Positions 15,590 to 23,756 of a stretch of 64,000 bases of DNA are shown here, one piece after another. Both the position numbers and the translations under genes were made by a program. Source of the stretch: Neobacillus niacini (GTDB taxonomy: Bacteria > Bacillota > Bacilli > Bacillales > Cytobacillaceae); contig NZ_BAWM01000011.1 in assembly GCF_000759675.1 (NCBI RefSeq), forward strand, positions 1 to 64,000, read 5' to 3'. The notes beneath the pieces are model-generated. The model searched no databases, was not told the origin of the DNA, and was given only the letters and a program-made list of their open reading frames with translations. The number at the start of each line of letters is the position of its first letter. Positions within the stretch are counted from its first letter, which is position 1.

Positions 15590-17785
15590 ATGCTTGATTC
15601 AAAAATATCACGGAGAAGCTTTATAAAAGCATCTACAGCAACAGCGGTATTAGCAACAGCTGGTACAGCCAGTTTTAATGAGTGGTCCAATCAATATGTA
15701 AAAGCAAGTGAATCTACGGAAATTAAAGAAATACCAAGCACCTGCAATGGCTGTTCAAGTAAGTGTGGAATTATCGGACATGTAAAAAATGGGCGTCTAT
15801 GGAAATTATCTGGTCACCCAGATCATCCTTATTCAAAGGGAAAACTTTGTGCTAGAGGTCATGGTTATGCAACCCTAGTGTATTCGCAAGATCGGATAAC
15901 TGAGCCATTAAAAAGGGTTGGGGAGGGAAAATTCGAACCAATCTCTTGGGAGCAGGCATACAAAGAAATCGCTGAAAGACTCAATAAAATTATTGAAGAG
16001 CATGGACCTCGTGCTATTTCTTTAACAGAAGACCCACGAGCAACTGGTAAATTTTATTCACCTAGATTTATTCAAGCACTTGGATCCCCTAATTACTATA
16101 CTCACCATGTAGTATGTTCTAACTCGCGTGATGCAGGATTTCTACATACGTTAGGGACAACTGCTACAAGTGCAGATATTAGTTCATCAAAATACATTAT
16201 GTTTATTGGCAGGAGTTATGGGGATGCTATCCGTCCTAGTTCTGTTCAATCCCTTGCTGAAGCAAAAGATAGTGGGGCAAAGATTGTTATTGTTGATCCT
16301 CGTTTAAATAATACGGGTAATCTTGCAACAGAATGGCTTGCCATTCGTCCAGGTACAGATCTTGCCCTAGTCCTTGCTATGTCACATGTGTTGGTAAAAG
16401 AGAACCTGCATGATATCGAGTTCCTTAACAATTATTCCATTGGTTTTGAGGAATACGCAAACGAACTTGATAAATATACACCTGTATGGGCAGAAGAATT
16501 AACAGGAATAAGTGCCGATGTCATTACAAGAATTGCTATTGATATGGGGAAAGCCAAACCGAAATCATTAATCGAACAGTCATGGCGCGGGGCTTTCGGT
16601 TGTAACTATGAAAATAGTACAGAAACGGGCCGTGCGGTTGCCTTATTTAATGCAATGCTTGGTAACCTGCAGCAAAAGGGAGGCAGCATTTTTGGAGGGA
16701 AACCTAAGTTAGGTAATCTTGATTCGAAGAAACATCCTAATCCACAGGAGCCAGATTTTAAGAAAGCAGGATACGAGGAGTTCCCGCTTGCTTATTACAA
16801 TAACGGTGTGGCTACCATTGTGGCTAAGGAGGCAATGGAAGGAAAGATGAAAGCGGCCATTTTTTATCATTCCAATGCCGCACTTGGATATGGAAATCCA
16901 AAGTACATGAAGGAAGCTTTATCAAAATTAGATCTCGTTGTGGCGATTGATGTTCAAATGTCTGAAACAGCTTTATTAGCAGATTATATCCTGCCAGATG
17001 TTTCTTATATTGAAAGAGATGAGTTAATTGAAGAGCTTTCTGGTAAGACACCAGGAATTGCGCTTCGCCAGAAGATTGTGGATAAGGTCCATCCAAAAAC
17101 AAAACCAATTGATGTAATCTATAAAGAATTAGCTGAAGCTTGTGGAGTGGGCCAGTATTTTAATTTCACCCTTGATGAATTGAATGAAGCGATGTTGGCA
17201 CCTACAGGAGTTACTTATAAAGAACTTCGAAAAAAAGGAACCATCATGTTCCCGGATAAAGCAATCGAGCTTGGAGTAATGCCTGAATTAAAAACTCCAA
17301 GTAAAAAGGTAGAGTTTTATAGTGATAAGTTTAAAGAGGCAGGGTTCTCACCTGTAGTTAAATGGGTAGAACCGAAAGTAAGTCCGAAGCAAGATTCTTT
17401 CCGACTCATTACTGGGAAGCAAGCGATTCACAGCCATACACAAACCGCTAATATTCCGATTTTAATGCAAATCACAAAGGATTATGATTTAGAAAGAATT
17501 TGGATGAATCCTGCTCGAGCAAGAGAACTAGGTATTAAGGACGGTGACCTTGTAGAGGTGAAATCCAGCGAGGCAACCAGTACGGTTCATGTAAAAGTGA
17601 CAGAAAAAGTCCATCCAGAAGCTATTTTTGTACCAAGTCATTACGGAATTACATCCAATTATCAAAAGACGGCTAAGGGCGTGGGATTTGGCTATATGGA
17701 GCATGTGCCATTTGATTTTGAAGCATGGAGCGGTTCTGGAAATATTCAGGAGGTCATAGTTAAGGTTAGGAAGGTGAAGGGCTGA
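15590..17785 (+). CDS. Molybdopterin oxidoreductase catalytic subunit, polysulfide/thiosulfate reductase-like
   Basis: The 731-aa DMSO-reductase-family protein begins with a twin-arginine signal (SRRSFIK, residues 7-13), so it is exported folded. A 4Fe-4S site follows: C52-x2-C55-x3-C59-x27-C87. HHVVCSNS places a cysteine (C176) where PsrA/PhsA enzymes have their Mo ligand. MTK-like and C-terminal molybdopterin-binding segments are present (RLITGKQAIHSHTQTAN, WMNPARARELGIKDGDLVEV). With the next two genes it forms an ABC-type membrane complex reducing polysulfide, thiosulfate, tetrathionate or a related oxyanion. The substrate cannot be fixed from sequence; arsenate or selenium oxyanions are less likely alternatives. 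Confidence 0.85.
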   Translation: MLDSKISRRSFIKASTATAVLATAGTASFNEWSNQYVKASESTEIKEIPSTCNGCSSKCGIIGHVKNGRLWKLSGHPDHPYSKGKLCARGHGYATLVYSQDRITEPLKRVGEGKFEPISWEQAYKEIAERLNKIIEEHGPRAISLTEDPRATGKFYSPRFIQALGSPNYYTHHVVCSNSRDAGFLHTLGTTATSADISSSKYIMFIGRSYGDAIRPSSVQSLAEAKDSGAKIVIVDPRLNNTGNLATEWLAIRPGTDLALVLAMSHVLVKENLHDIEFLNNYSIGFEEYANELDKYTPVWAEELTGISADVITRIAIDMGKAKPKSLIEQSWRGAFGCNYENSTETGRAVALFNAMLGNLQQKGGSIFGGKPKLGNLDSKKHPNPQEPDFKKAGYEEFPLAYYNNGVATIVAKEAMEGKMKAAIFYHSNAALGYGNPKYMKEALSKLDLVVAIDVQMSETALLADYILPDVSYIERDELIEELSGKTPGIALRQKIVDKVHPKTKPIDVIYKELAEACGVGQYFNFTLDELNEAMLAPTGVTYKELRKKGTIMFPDKAIELGVMPELKTPSKKVEFYSDKFKEAGFSPVVKWVEPKVSPKQDSFRLITGKQAIHSHTQTANIPILMQITKDYDLERIWMNPARARELGIKDGDLVEVKSSEATSTVHVKVTEKVHPEAIFVPSHYGITSNYQKTAKGVGFGYMEHVPFDFEAWSGSGNIQEVIVKVRKVKG

Positions 17786-18321
17786 TGGCACGTTATGGAA
17801 TGATGATTGATACGAGAAAATGCGTCGGCTGCTATGCCTGTCGAGTTAGCTGTCAAATGCAAAATGAACTTCCGGTAGAGGTAAGTTTTATCAAATTTCA
17901 TGAAAAAGAGACAGGGGTTTTTCCAAATGTAAAAAATGAAATAATCCCCGTTCAATGTCAACATTGTGAGGATGCACCGTGTGAAAGTGTTTGTCCTACG
18001 AAAGCAACATATACTACTGAAGACGGTATTGTTCTAGTGGATGCGGAAAAATGTATAGGATGTAAATACTGTATGGTTGCTTGCCCATATCAGGCAAGAA
18101 CCCAGGACCATTTAACTGGAGTAGTAGAGAAGTGCCGATTCTGTGCGGAGTTGGTAGCTGACGGTAAGCAGCCGGCTTGCGTTACCACTTGTATAAGTAA
18201 CGCAAGGATATTTGGTGACTTGGATGACCCTAACAGCGAAGTATCTAAAGCAATTATCAAACATAATGCACAACCATTAAGACCAGATCTAGGTAAATCG
18301 AAAATTTATTATGTGAGGTGA
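17785..18321 (+). CDS. 4Fe-4S electron-transfer subunit (PsrB/PhsB/DmsB type)
   Basis: The 178-aa protein overlaps the catalytic gene by one base (TGATG). It has four cysteine clusters: CVGCYACRVSC, CQHCEDAPCESVCP, CIGCKYCMVACP and CRFC...CVTTC. That is the standard set for four 4Fe-4S centres passing electrons from the membrane subunit to the molybdenum site. It lacks its own signal and would be exported with the Tat-bearing partner. Confidence 0.92.
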   Translation: MARYGMMIDTRKCVGCYACRVSCQMQNELPVEVSFIKFHEKETGVFPNVKNEIIPVQCQHCEDAPCESVCPTKATYTTEDGIVLVDAEKCIGCKYCMVACPYQARTQDHLTGVVEKCRFCAELVADGKQPACVTTCISNARIFGDLDDPNSEVSKAIIKHNAQPLRPDLGKSKIYYVR

Positions 18322-18326
18322 GGAGA

Positions 18327-19223
18327 ATGGTTTGGGGAACAATCATAGCCGCATATTTATTCTTAGCGGGTTTAAGTGCAGGAGCATTTTTAACTTCATC
18401 TTTTGTGTCCCGCAAATATCCAAATGCCGTTACTATGAGGGTTACGGGAAGATTAATAAGTCCTGTATTGATGGGAATTGGATTACTTTTGTTAATTGTG
18501 GATGCGGAAGCGGGGCTTAAAAATCCGTTAAGGTTCATTTACTTATTTACAAATTTCAATTCTGTTATGACAATTGGTACTTACTTTATTAGTATATTTA
18601 TGATGGCTGCCGCTTATATAGCATTAATGGAGCTTTTAAAGAAAAAGGCAAATAAAATAGTCGAATATGTCGGTATCGTTTTTGCCGTAGCAACAGCCAT
18701 GTATACTGGTTTTTTAATTGGGGTTATTGCGACTGTACCACTTTGGAATACAGCCATTCTACCGATTCTATTTGTAGTTTCAGCACTTTCAACTGGTATC
18801 GCAGGAACTATACTAGTATCTTCGTTTTTCAATAAACATGAGGTACACCAGGTGTTGTCGGTTAAAAAGATTCACTTATCATTATTGGCTACAGAGGCAT
18901 TCCTTATTTTTACGATGTTTTTAATTACATCAACGTCAAACGAAGCAGCTGCTGAGTCTGTTTCTTCCTTACTATCAGGGGAGTTTAGTTTATTATTCTG
19001 GATAGGTCTTATTGCGGTAGGATTACTGCTGCCAATAATCGTTGAATCATTGGAGTTGTTAAACTCTAGGAAAATGGAACATTCAGAAGCTGGTATCCAA
19101 GTTTCAGCAGCTGGAACTCACGATATTGCTGGTACCCTTGTTACCGAATCATCCGTACTAGTTGGAGGATTTATTCTTCGATTCCTGCTGTTATCAGCAG
19201 CAGTACCAATTGCCTTTTTATAA
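18327..19223 (+). CDS. NrfD/PsrC-family quinol-oxidising membrane subunit
   Basis: ATG 18327 has GAGGTG at about 6 nt; the in-frame GTG at 18318 overlaps the upstream stop and is less likely. The product of about 298 aa is strongly hydrophobic with roughly eight helices. Its opening (WGTIIAAYLFLAGLSAGAFL) is typical of NrfD/PsrC proteins, which anchor the complex and take electrons from menaquinol. It completes the A-B-C order of polysulfide/thiosulfate reductases. Confidence 0.9.
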   Translation: MVWGTIIAAYLFLAGLSAGAFLTSSFVSRKYPNAVTMRVTGRLISPVLMGIGLLLLIVDAEAGLKNPLRFIYLFTNFNSVMTIGTYFISIFMMAAAYIALMELLKKKANKIVEYVGIVFAVATAMYTGFLIGVIATVPLWNTAILPILFVVSALSTGIAGTILVSSFFNKHEVHQVLSVKKIHLSLLATEAFLIFTMFLITSTSNEAAAESVSSLLSGEFSLLFWIGLIAVGLLLPIIVESLELLNSRKMEHSEAGIQVSAAGTHDIAGTLVTESSVLVGGFILRFLLLSAAVPIAFL

Positions 19224-19230
19224 AATGTGT

Positions 19231-19265
19231 ACAGAAGTTTGGACAGAAAATGTTCAGGCTTCTTT
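19231..19265 (+). terminator. Weak terminator after the NrfD-like gene
   Basis: An imperfect stem (AGAAG...CTTCT, inner GGACA/TGTTC) is followed by TTTTATTT. It may separate the reductase operon from the two-component genes. Confidence 0.4.
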
Positions 19266-19412
19266 TATTTAAATTGATGTGTGTTAAGGAAACTTGTTTT
19301 TAACAACCATTAACAAAAGAATTCACTTAATGTTACTTATTCAATAGGAAGTATAGTAGTAAAAACAAGATACAATAGAGATGACAATAATGCTTTGCAG
19401 GGGGAAATAGTA

Positions 19413-20459
19413 ATGAATATTCTATCAACCACTTTCGACGAAATTATTAATCATCTCTCAGAAGGTATCATCATCATGGACAAAAATAGAATAATTCAGT
19501 ACATGAATGAAGTAGCACGTGCATTGACTGGATGGAACATGGGTGCGAAGGTTCCATATTGTACCTATTGCCAGCAAAGGGAAATAGATAAAAATGAAAA
19601 CCGCTGTATTTTAACAGCTGATGATCCGGTTCCATTTTTTCATTCCCATATGGCGGTTTATTCTGGTATAGAAGAAGAATTTGAGATGTCACTTAAAAAA
19701 ATAAAAGTTAATAATGATATATATTTTATTCTTCGATTAAAACGTCCAGTTGATAATGAAAGTTTGGAAAAAATTAAATTTCATGAACTCCTAGTTCAAG
19801 AAACGATGTTGGCACAAGAATATGAGCGCAGGAAAATTGCTCGAGAACTCCATGATCATATCGGGCAAAGTGTATACAGTATTTTTCTTGGACTAGAAGG
19901 AATTAGACACTTAGTTACCAATAGTAACTACGATAGTCATCTTGCTAACATGGTAAATGTTATGGAGCGCACTTTATCAGATATTAAGCGCTTAACCAAA
20001 AACTTAAGACCAGAAATTGTATATCACTTAGGTTTAAAGGAGGCAGTTTTAGAAGCTGTTCGTGACTGGGAAGAGCTCTATCAAGTAGAGATACAAGTTA
20101 ATATCGAATTCAATAAAGAGGAATGTTTTGAGCTTGAAAGAGAACTTCATCTTTTTCGTATTCTTCAAGAAGCAGTACGCAATGCCATTTGTCATGGCCA
20201 TGCTTCTAAGTTAACGATACAATTAAAGTCATCCTTTCAGTATGTATTTTTTGTTATACAGGATAATGGGAAAGGTTTTGATGTTCAGACAAATAATCCC
20301 AAGAAAGGGCTAGGTCTTAGGCATATGTTTGAAAGGTGCTTGATGATGGGAGGAGATATCAGGTGGATAAGCAAGATAGGCGGTCCTACTAAGGTAGAGG
20401 GGTTTGTATCCATCAAGAAAAGTGAAGGAGAGGACGTATTTGAACCTTTTAATTGTTGA
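19413..20459 (+). CDS. PAS-containing sensor histidine kinase, NreB/NarX-like
   Basis: ATG 19413 has AGGGGG at 8 nt. The 348-aa cytoplasmic kinase has an N-terminal PAS domain (about 1-110) with C50-x2-C53-x11-C65. It then has a HisKA_3 dimerisation helix (ARELHDHIG, phosphoacceptor H148) and an HATPase (EAVRNAICHGHA, DNGKGFD, GLGLRHM). The cysteine spacing matches the first three of the four ligands of the oxygen-sensitive 4Fe-4S cluster of staphylococcal NreB (C-x2-C-x11-C-x2-C); the fourth position here is Thr68. It probably senses oxygen or redox state and controls the adjacent reductase operon with the following regulator. Confidence 0.85.
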   Translation: MNILSTTFDEIINHLSEGIIIMDKNRIIQYMNEVARALTGWNMGAKVPYCTYCQQREIDKNENRCILTADDPVPFFHSHMAVYSGIEEEFEMSLKKIKVNNDIYFILRLKRPVDNESLEKIKFHELLVQETMLAQEYERRKIARELHDHIGQSVYSIFLGLEGIRHLVTNSNYDSHLANMVNVMERTLSDIKRLTKNLRPEIVYHLGLKEAVLEAVRDWEELYQVEIQVNIEFNKEECFELERELHLFRILQEAVRNAICHGHASKLTIQLKSSFQYVFFVIQDNGKGFDVQTNNPKKGLGLRHMFERCLMMGGDIRWISKIGGPTKVEGFVSIKKSEGEDVFEPFNC

Positions 20460-21051
20460 TGACCATGAGATTGTTCGTGACGGTCTTTCCATGATATTAC
20501 AGCAAGCTTATTGTATAGATGCAACAGAATTTGCATCCGATGGTTATGAAGCTATTAGAATTGCCGAATCATTTCCTGCTGATTTGGTGTTACTTGACGT
20601 GTCTATGTCTGGTGGTTTAGATGGATTATTAACGCTTGAAAAAATGCGTAAACAGCTACCTGACGCAAAGATTGTTATTTTTTCTATGTTTGAGGATATA
20701 AGCTTTCAGAAAAGAGCATATGAAAATGGGGCTGATGGTTATTTAATTAAACAGTTAAGACGCGATGCTCTGGTTCAATCACTCGATCAAATCCTTGCTA
20801 ATCATAAAGTATTTAATAGCAGTTTGCTTGGAACTGCTACAACCTCTCAAAATCTCGACCTACCGATTACAAAGCGTGAAAAAGAAGTGTTTATTCTTAC
20901 TGTTATGGGATATACACTAAAGGATATTGCTAATAAATTAGCAATATCTCATAGGACAGTCGAAAATTACCGCCAAAAAATTGGTGAAAAGTTGGAAACA
21001 CAGAAGAGGCATGAATGGATAGAGATTGCTAGGAACTATCATCTACTTTAG
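20440..21051 (+). CDS. NarL/FixJ-family response regulator
   Basis: The start is TTG 20440 after AAGGAGAGGA, overlapping the kinase gene by 20 bp. The 204-aa product has a receiver domain with phospho-acceptor D53 (LVLLDVSMSG) and a LuxR-type helix-turn-helix (ITKREKEVFILTVMGYTLKD, then IANKLAISHRTVENYRQKI). It is the partner of the upstream kinase. Likely targets are the molybdoenzyme operon and perhaps the convergent rhodanese/redoxin pair. Confidence 0.9.
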   Translation: MNLLIVDDHEIVRDGLSMILQQAYCIDATEFASDGYEAIRIAESFPADLVLLDVSMSGGLDGLLTLEKMRKQLPDAKIVIFSMFEDISFQKRAYENGADGYLIKQLRRDALVQSLDQILANHKVFNSSLLGTATTSQNLDLPITKREKEVFILTVMGYTLKDIANKLAISHRTVENYRQKIGEKLETQKRHEWIEIARNYHLL

Positions 21052-21094
21052 AGGTAACTAAGTCAAATAGAATACTTACCATAGACACAAAAGT

Positions 21095-21124
21095 AACACC
21101 CCTCACTATATGATGAGGGGTGTT
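21095..21124. terminator. Bidirectional terminator between convergent genes
   Basis: A perfect 11-bp stem (AACACCCCTCA/TGAGGGGTGTT, 8-nt loop) lies between the response regulator and the rhodanese gene. Confidence 0.75.
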
Positions 21125-21191
21125 ATTCATTAAAACTCTGTTTTTAATAGAAATTGACTTATTGATTAGTTGAAAGTAGATATATTTTCTA

Positions 21192-21563
21192 TTACTCAAT
21201 TTCATAAGGCCAGTTATTCATACCGCCGGTCATGTTATAAATATTAGTAAATTTATTATTTATTAATATTTCACCTGCTTGAGTAGAGCGATTTCCGCTG
21301 CGGCAAACCACTAGATAATGTTCTTCTTTTCCTAATTCATTCAATCTGAACTCTAATTTTTGTACTGGTACCAATATTGAATTAGGGATGTGGCCTTCTT
21401 CAAACTCTTCAGGGGTTCGAACATCCAATACAACTACTTCCTTGTTGTCAATTAATTGCTTGGCTTCCTCTGCAGTTACATTGCTATATCCTTCAGAACT
21501 AACTCCGCATGAGGTAAGGAGCATTACAAAAATTAATGCTAAAAAGTACGATAATCGTTTCAT
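21192..21563 (-). CDS. Rhodanese-domain lipoprotein
   Basis: ATG 21563 has AAGGTGG upstream. The 123-aa product has a lipoprotein signal peptide with lipobox LTSC (C19), so it sits outside the membrane. One rhodanese domain follows, with VVLDVRTPEEFEEGHIPNS and the active loop CRSGNRS (C87). Rhodaneses carry sulfur, or selenium, as a persulfide on that cysteine. It starts 45 bp after the stop of the redoxin lipoprotein gene on the same strand, so the two are probably co-transcribed. A sulfur-carrier role beside an exported sulfur-compound reductase is plausible. Confidence 0.88.
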   Translation of the reverse strand: MKRLSYFLALIFVMLLTSCGVSSEGYSNVTAEEAKQLIDNKEVVVLDVRTPEEFEEGHIPNSILVPVQKLEFRLNELGKEEHYLVVCRSGNRSTQAGEILINNKFTNIYNMTGGMNNWPYEIE

Positions 21564-21608
21564 TTTATTACCACCTTGTAAAAATCCCATACAATTATAA
21601 AACTAGTA

Positions 21609-22115
21609 TTAATTCGCTGTTTTTTCAGCAGCGTTTGAAATAATATTGGCTATTTCATCACCAAAAGAATCTAATTGAATAGACTCAATAATTTCTCCGT
21701 TATTATTATAAATAGCAAAACCTCTTAAAGATTTAGGTCCCTCTGGGTCTTTAAGTCCTGCTTCTTCAATCTCTTTCAGGTATTTATCAGATAATATAGG
21801 AAACTCGAGACCTAGTTCGGCTTTCAACTTTTTATGCTTCTCTACTGGATCTGCACTTAAGGCGTATATATCTCCTTTAAAACCAGCAAATAAGTCCTTA
21901 TTACTCTGCAGCTGGACCAGCTGCGATTTACAGTAGTCTCAGCCAACTCCTGTGAAGAAAAAGACTAATGTTGGTTTTTCTTTGTTATCTAAACTTACAG
22001 TATTTCCTTGTTCATCTTTTAAAGCACTTTTCTCCACATTAAGGGTACATCCAGCCCCTATGATGACTAACATCAATAAGGAAAGGATAAGTACGAAATG
22101 TTTCTTTTTGTGCAT
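21609..22115 (-). CDS. Thioredoxin-fold (AhpC/TSA/TlpA-like) lipoprotein, predicted selenoprotein with in-frame TGA
   Basis: ATG 22115 follows GGAGGT; the same frame runs to 21609 with one TGA at 21941-21939 (codon 59). The 168-residue product has a signal peptide with lipobox GAGC (C23). The redoxin region reads KPTLVFFFTGVG-U-DYCKSQLVQLQ. The TGA thus falls at the first position of the CxxC active site (U59-x2-C62). Coding sequence is intact for 109 codons past the TGA (LGLEFPILSDKY, GFAIYNNNGEII), with no frameshift. A hairpin follows at the right distance for a SECIS. I infer selenocysteine insertion; a recent nonsense mutation of a TGT/TGC codon is the alternative. It would act as an extracytoplasmic thiol/selenol redox protein. 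Confidence 0.72.
21905..21941 (-). promoter_or_regulatory. Predicted bacterial SECIS element
   Basis: Counting from U of UGA as 1, bases 18-34 form a perfect 7-bp stem GCAGCUG/CAGCUGC closed by loop G25-U26-C27. C17-G36 and U16-A37 can extend it around a bulged A35. In E. coli fdhF the apical GU bound by SelB lies at positions 23-24, so placement here is similar. The hairpin is entirely inside the coding frame. Confidence 0.65.
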
Positions 22116-22136
22116 TGAGCAGTTTACCTCCTTCAT

Positions 22137-22627
22137 TAGTCGTTGTACTAATTATACCTCATAGGGTAAGTGTGTTTTTAAACTAATTATGAATAAAAAA
22201 CAAACTTTCTATAGGAAAAACCGCCTAGATAGGATGAAATTTATTTGTCATAAAAACTTCATGCATCTACCTTAAAAACTCAGACCCCAAGAGCAATGAG
22301 ATTAATGCAATTACAGTTGAAGAGGCTGAATGTTTATTCAGCAAATTTTATTTAGGGGGTATACTTTTTATTTTACTGAATTAATCGACTTGTTTACTGA
22401 ACTTTATGTGCTCTTTTTATCGTAATAAAAAAATGGGTGAATGTTAAAAGTTATTAAAATCTTCGAATCCTTGAATTTCAATATGAGTGAATAGTGGTGA
22501 GTAATTAAATTAAAAATTATGAAAATTACTATTGCGCTTATTTTTTACCTCTGATATATTATATTTAAGTAAAAAATCACTAAATTATGGATTTTATTTA
22601 CTGAAAATAGAAGAAGAGGTAATCATA
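22137..22627. other. Intergenic region between redoxin gene and LacI regulator
   Basis: No gene is seen. A 7-bp hairpin (GCTGAAT/ATTCAGC, 22325-22342) is followed by AAATTTTATTT. Near the LacI start, TTTTTTAC and GTAAAAAA form a loose inverted repeat around 22540-22575. Promoters for both divergent genes must lie here. Confidence 0.35.
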
Positions 22628-23656
22628 TTGGTAACTTTAAATGAAATTGCCCAAAAGGCACAGATATCAAAAACGACCGTATCAAGAGTGTTAAATGACG
22701 ATAAAACTTTATCTGTTACAGAGGAGACTCGGAAAAAAATCCTTCAAGCTGCGGAAGAGTTAGATTACATACCTAAAAGGCAACGAAATATAGAAAAAAA
22801 GATAAACGATTCTAAGAATTACGAAAAAATTGGACTATTGATGTATCTTTCACAGGAATCAGAATATGATGATCCTTATTTTTCGGCCATCCGTAATGGA
22901 ATTGAAAAAAGGATGTTTGAATTGGGAATTGATATATCAAAAATATTGAGACCTCCTTTTAATAAAAAGGATCTCGAAGGATTGGATGGATTAATAGTAG
23001 TTGGAGTTATAGGTCAAGGAGAGGTAGAAAATCAAGTAAAGCAAGTGAAACATTTAGTGTTTGTCGATGTATCTCCTAATGAACAACTTTATGATTCAGT
23101 TGTGATAGATTTTGAAAAAGCCACTTCGAATGTTATTCAATACTTATTGGATTTAGGACACAAGAAAATCGGTTATATTGGTGGGCAATCATATACCATT
23201 GGTGGATTATCAGGGGAATTAGAGATACGAGATATACGAAAAAGAACATATGAAAAAGTGCTAACTGACCGGGGGCTATACAACCCGGAATATACTTATA
23301 TAGGAAAATGGACAACGAAGGATGGTTTAATGCTAATGGAGGAAGTGATCAAGTCTGGGAATCTCCCTACCGCCTTTTTCATTGGAAGTGATCCTATGGC
23401 CATTGGTGCGATGAAAGCTTTATCAGATGCAGGATTAAAAGTACCTGATGATGTCGCCATCTTTGGATTTGATGGGATTGAATTATGTGAATTTGTTTCT
23501 CCTCCATTATCCACTGTTAAAGTTCATACTGAGGAAATGGGGAAAGCAGCAGTAAATCTTCTAGTCGAACGTATGAATGGGAGAAAACTTCCATTAAAAG
23601 TAGTTGTCCCGACTAGTTTGATCATTAGAAAAAGTTGTGGAGGTGAGGGAAACTAA
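22628..23656 (+). CDS. LacI/GalR-family repressor of the alpha-galactoside operon
   Basis: The start is most likely TTG 22628 (VTLNEIAQKA... follows) with GAAGAGGT upstream. The product is about 342 aa. The N-terminal HTH and hinge read LNEIAQKAQISKTTVSRVLN, then YIPKRQR. A periplasmic-binding-protein-like effector domain follows, with GHKKIGYIGG, AFFIGSDPMAIGAM and VPDDVAIFGFDGIE. Gene order (repressor, transporter, alpha-galactosidases) and the GalR/MsmR-like sequence indicate control by an alpha-galactoside such as melibiose or raffinose. Confidence 0.9.
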   Translation: MVTLNEIAQKAQISKTTVSRVLNDDKTLSVTEETRKKILQAAEELDYIPKRQRNIEKKINDSKNYEKIGLLMYLSQESEYDDPYFSAIRNGIEKRMFELGIDISKILRPPFNKKDLEGLDGLIVVGVIGQGEVENQVKQVKHLVFVDVSPNEQLYDSVVIDFEKATSNVIQYLLDLGHKKIGYIGGQSYTIGGLSGELEIRDIRKRTYEKVLTDRGLYNPEYTYIGKWTTKDGLMLMEEVIKSGNLPTAFFIGSDPMAIGAMKALSDAGLKVPDDVAIFGFDGIELCEFVSPPLSTVKVHTEEMGKAAVNLLVERMNGRKLPLKVVVPTSLIIRKSCGGEGN

Positions 23657-23756
23657 AAATTTTAAGGAAAGATGATACCGCTTTCTTATAGCGGGATATC
23701 AAGAATGATTAAGAAAAAACAAAATGATTCTTATTAAAAAGTGATAGGGGGATTTT

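Noticed and set aside
21939..21941. In-frame TGA read as a plain frameshift or pseudogene splitting two small ORFs
   Set aside because: Both halves are in the same frame with no indel, the stop is exactly at the redox Cys position and a SECIS-like hairpin follows; selenocysteine is the better reading, though a nonsense mutation remains possible.
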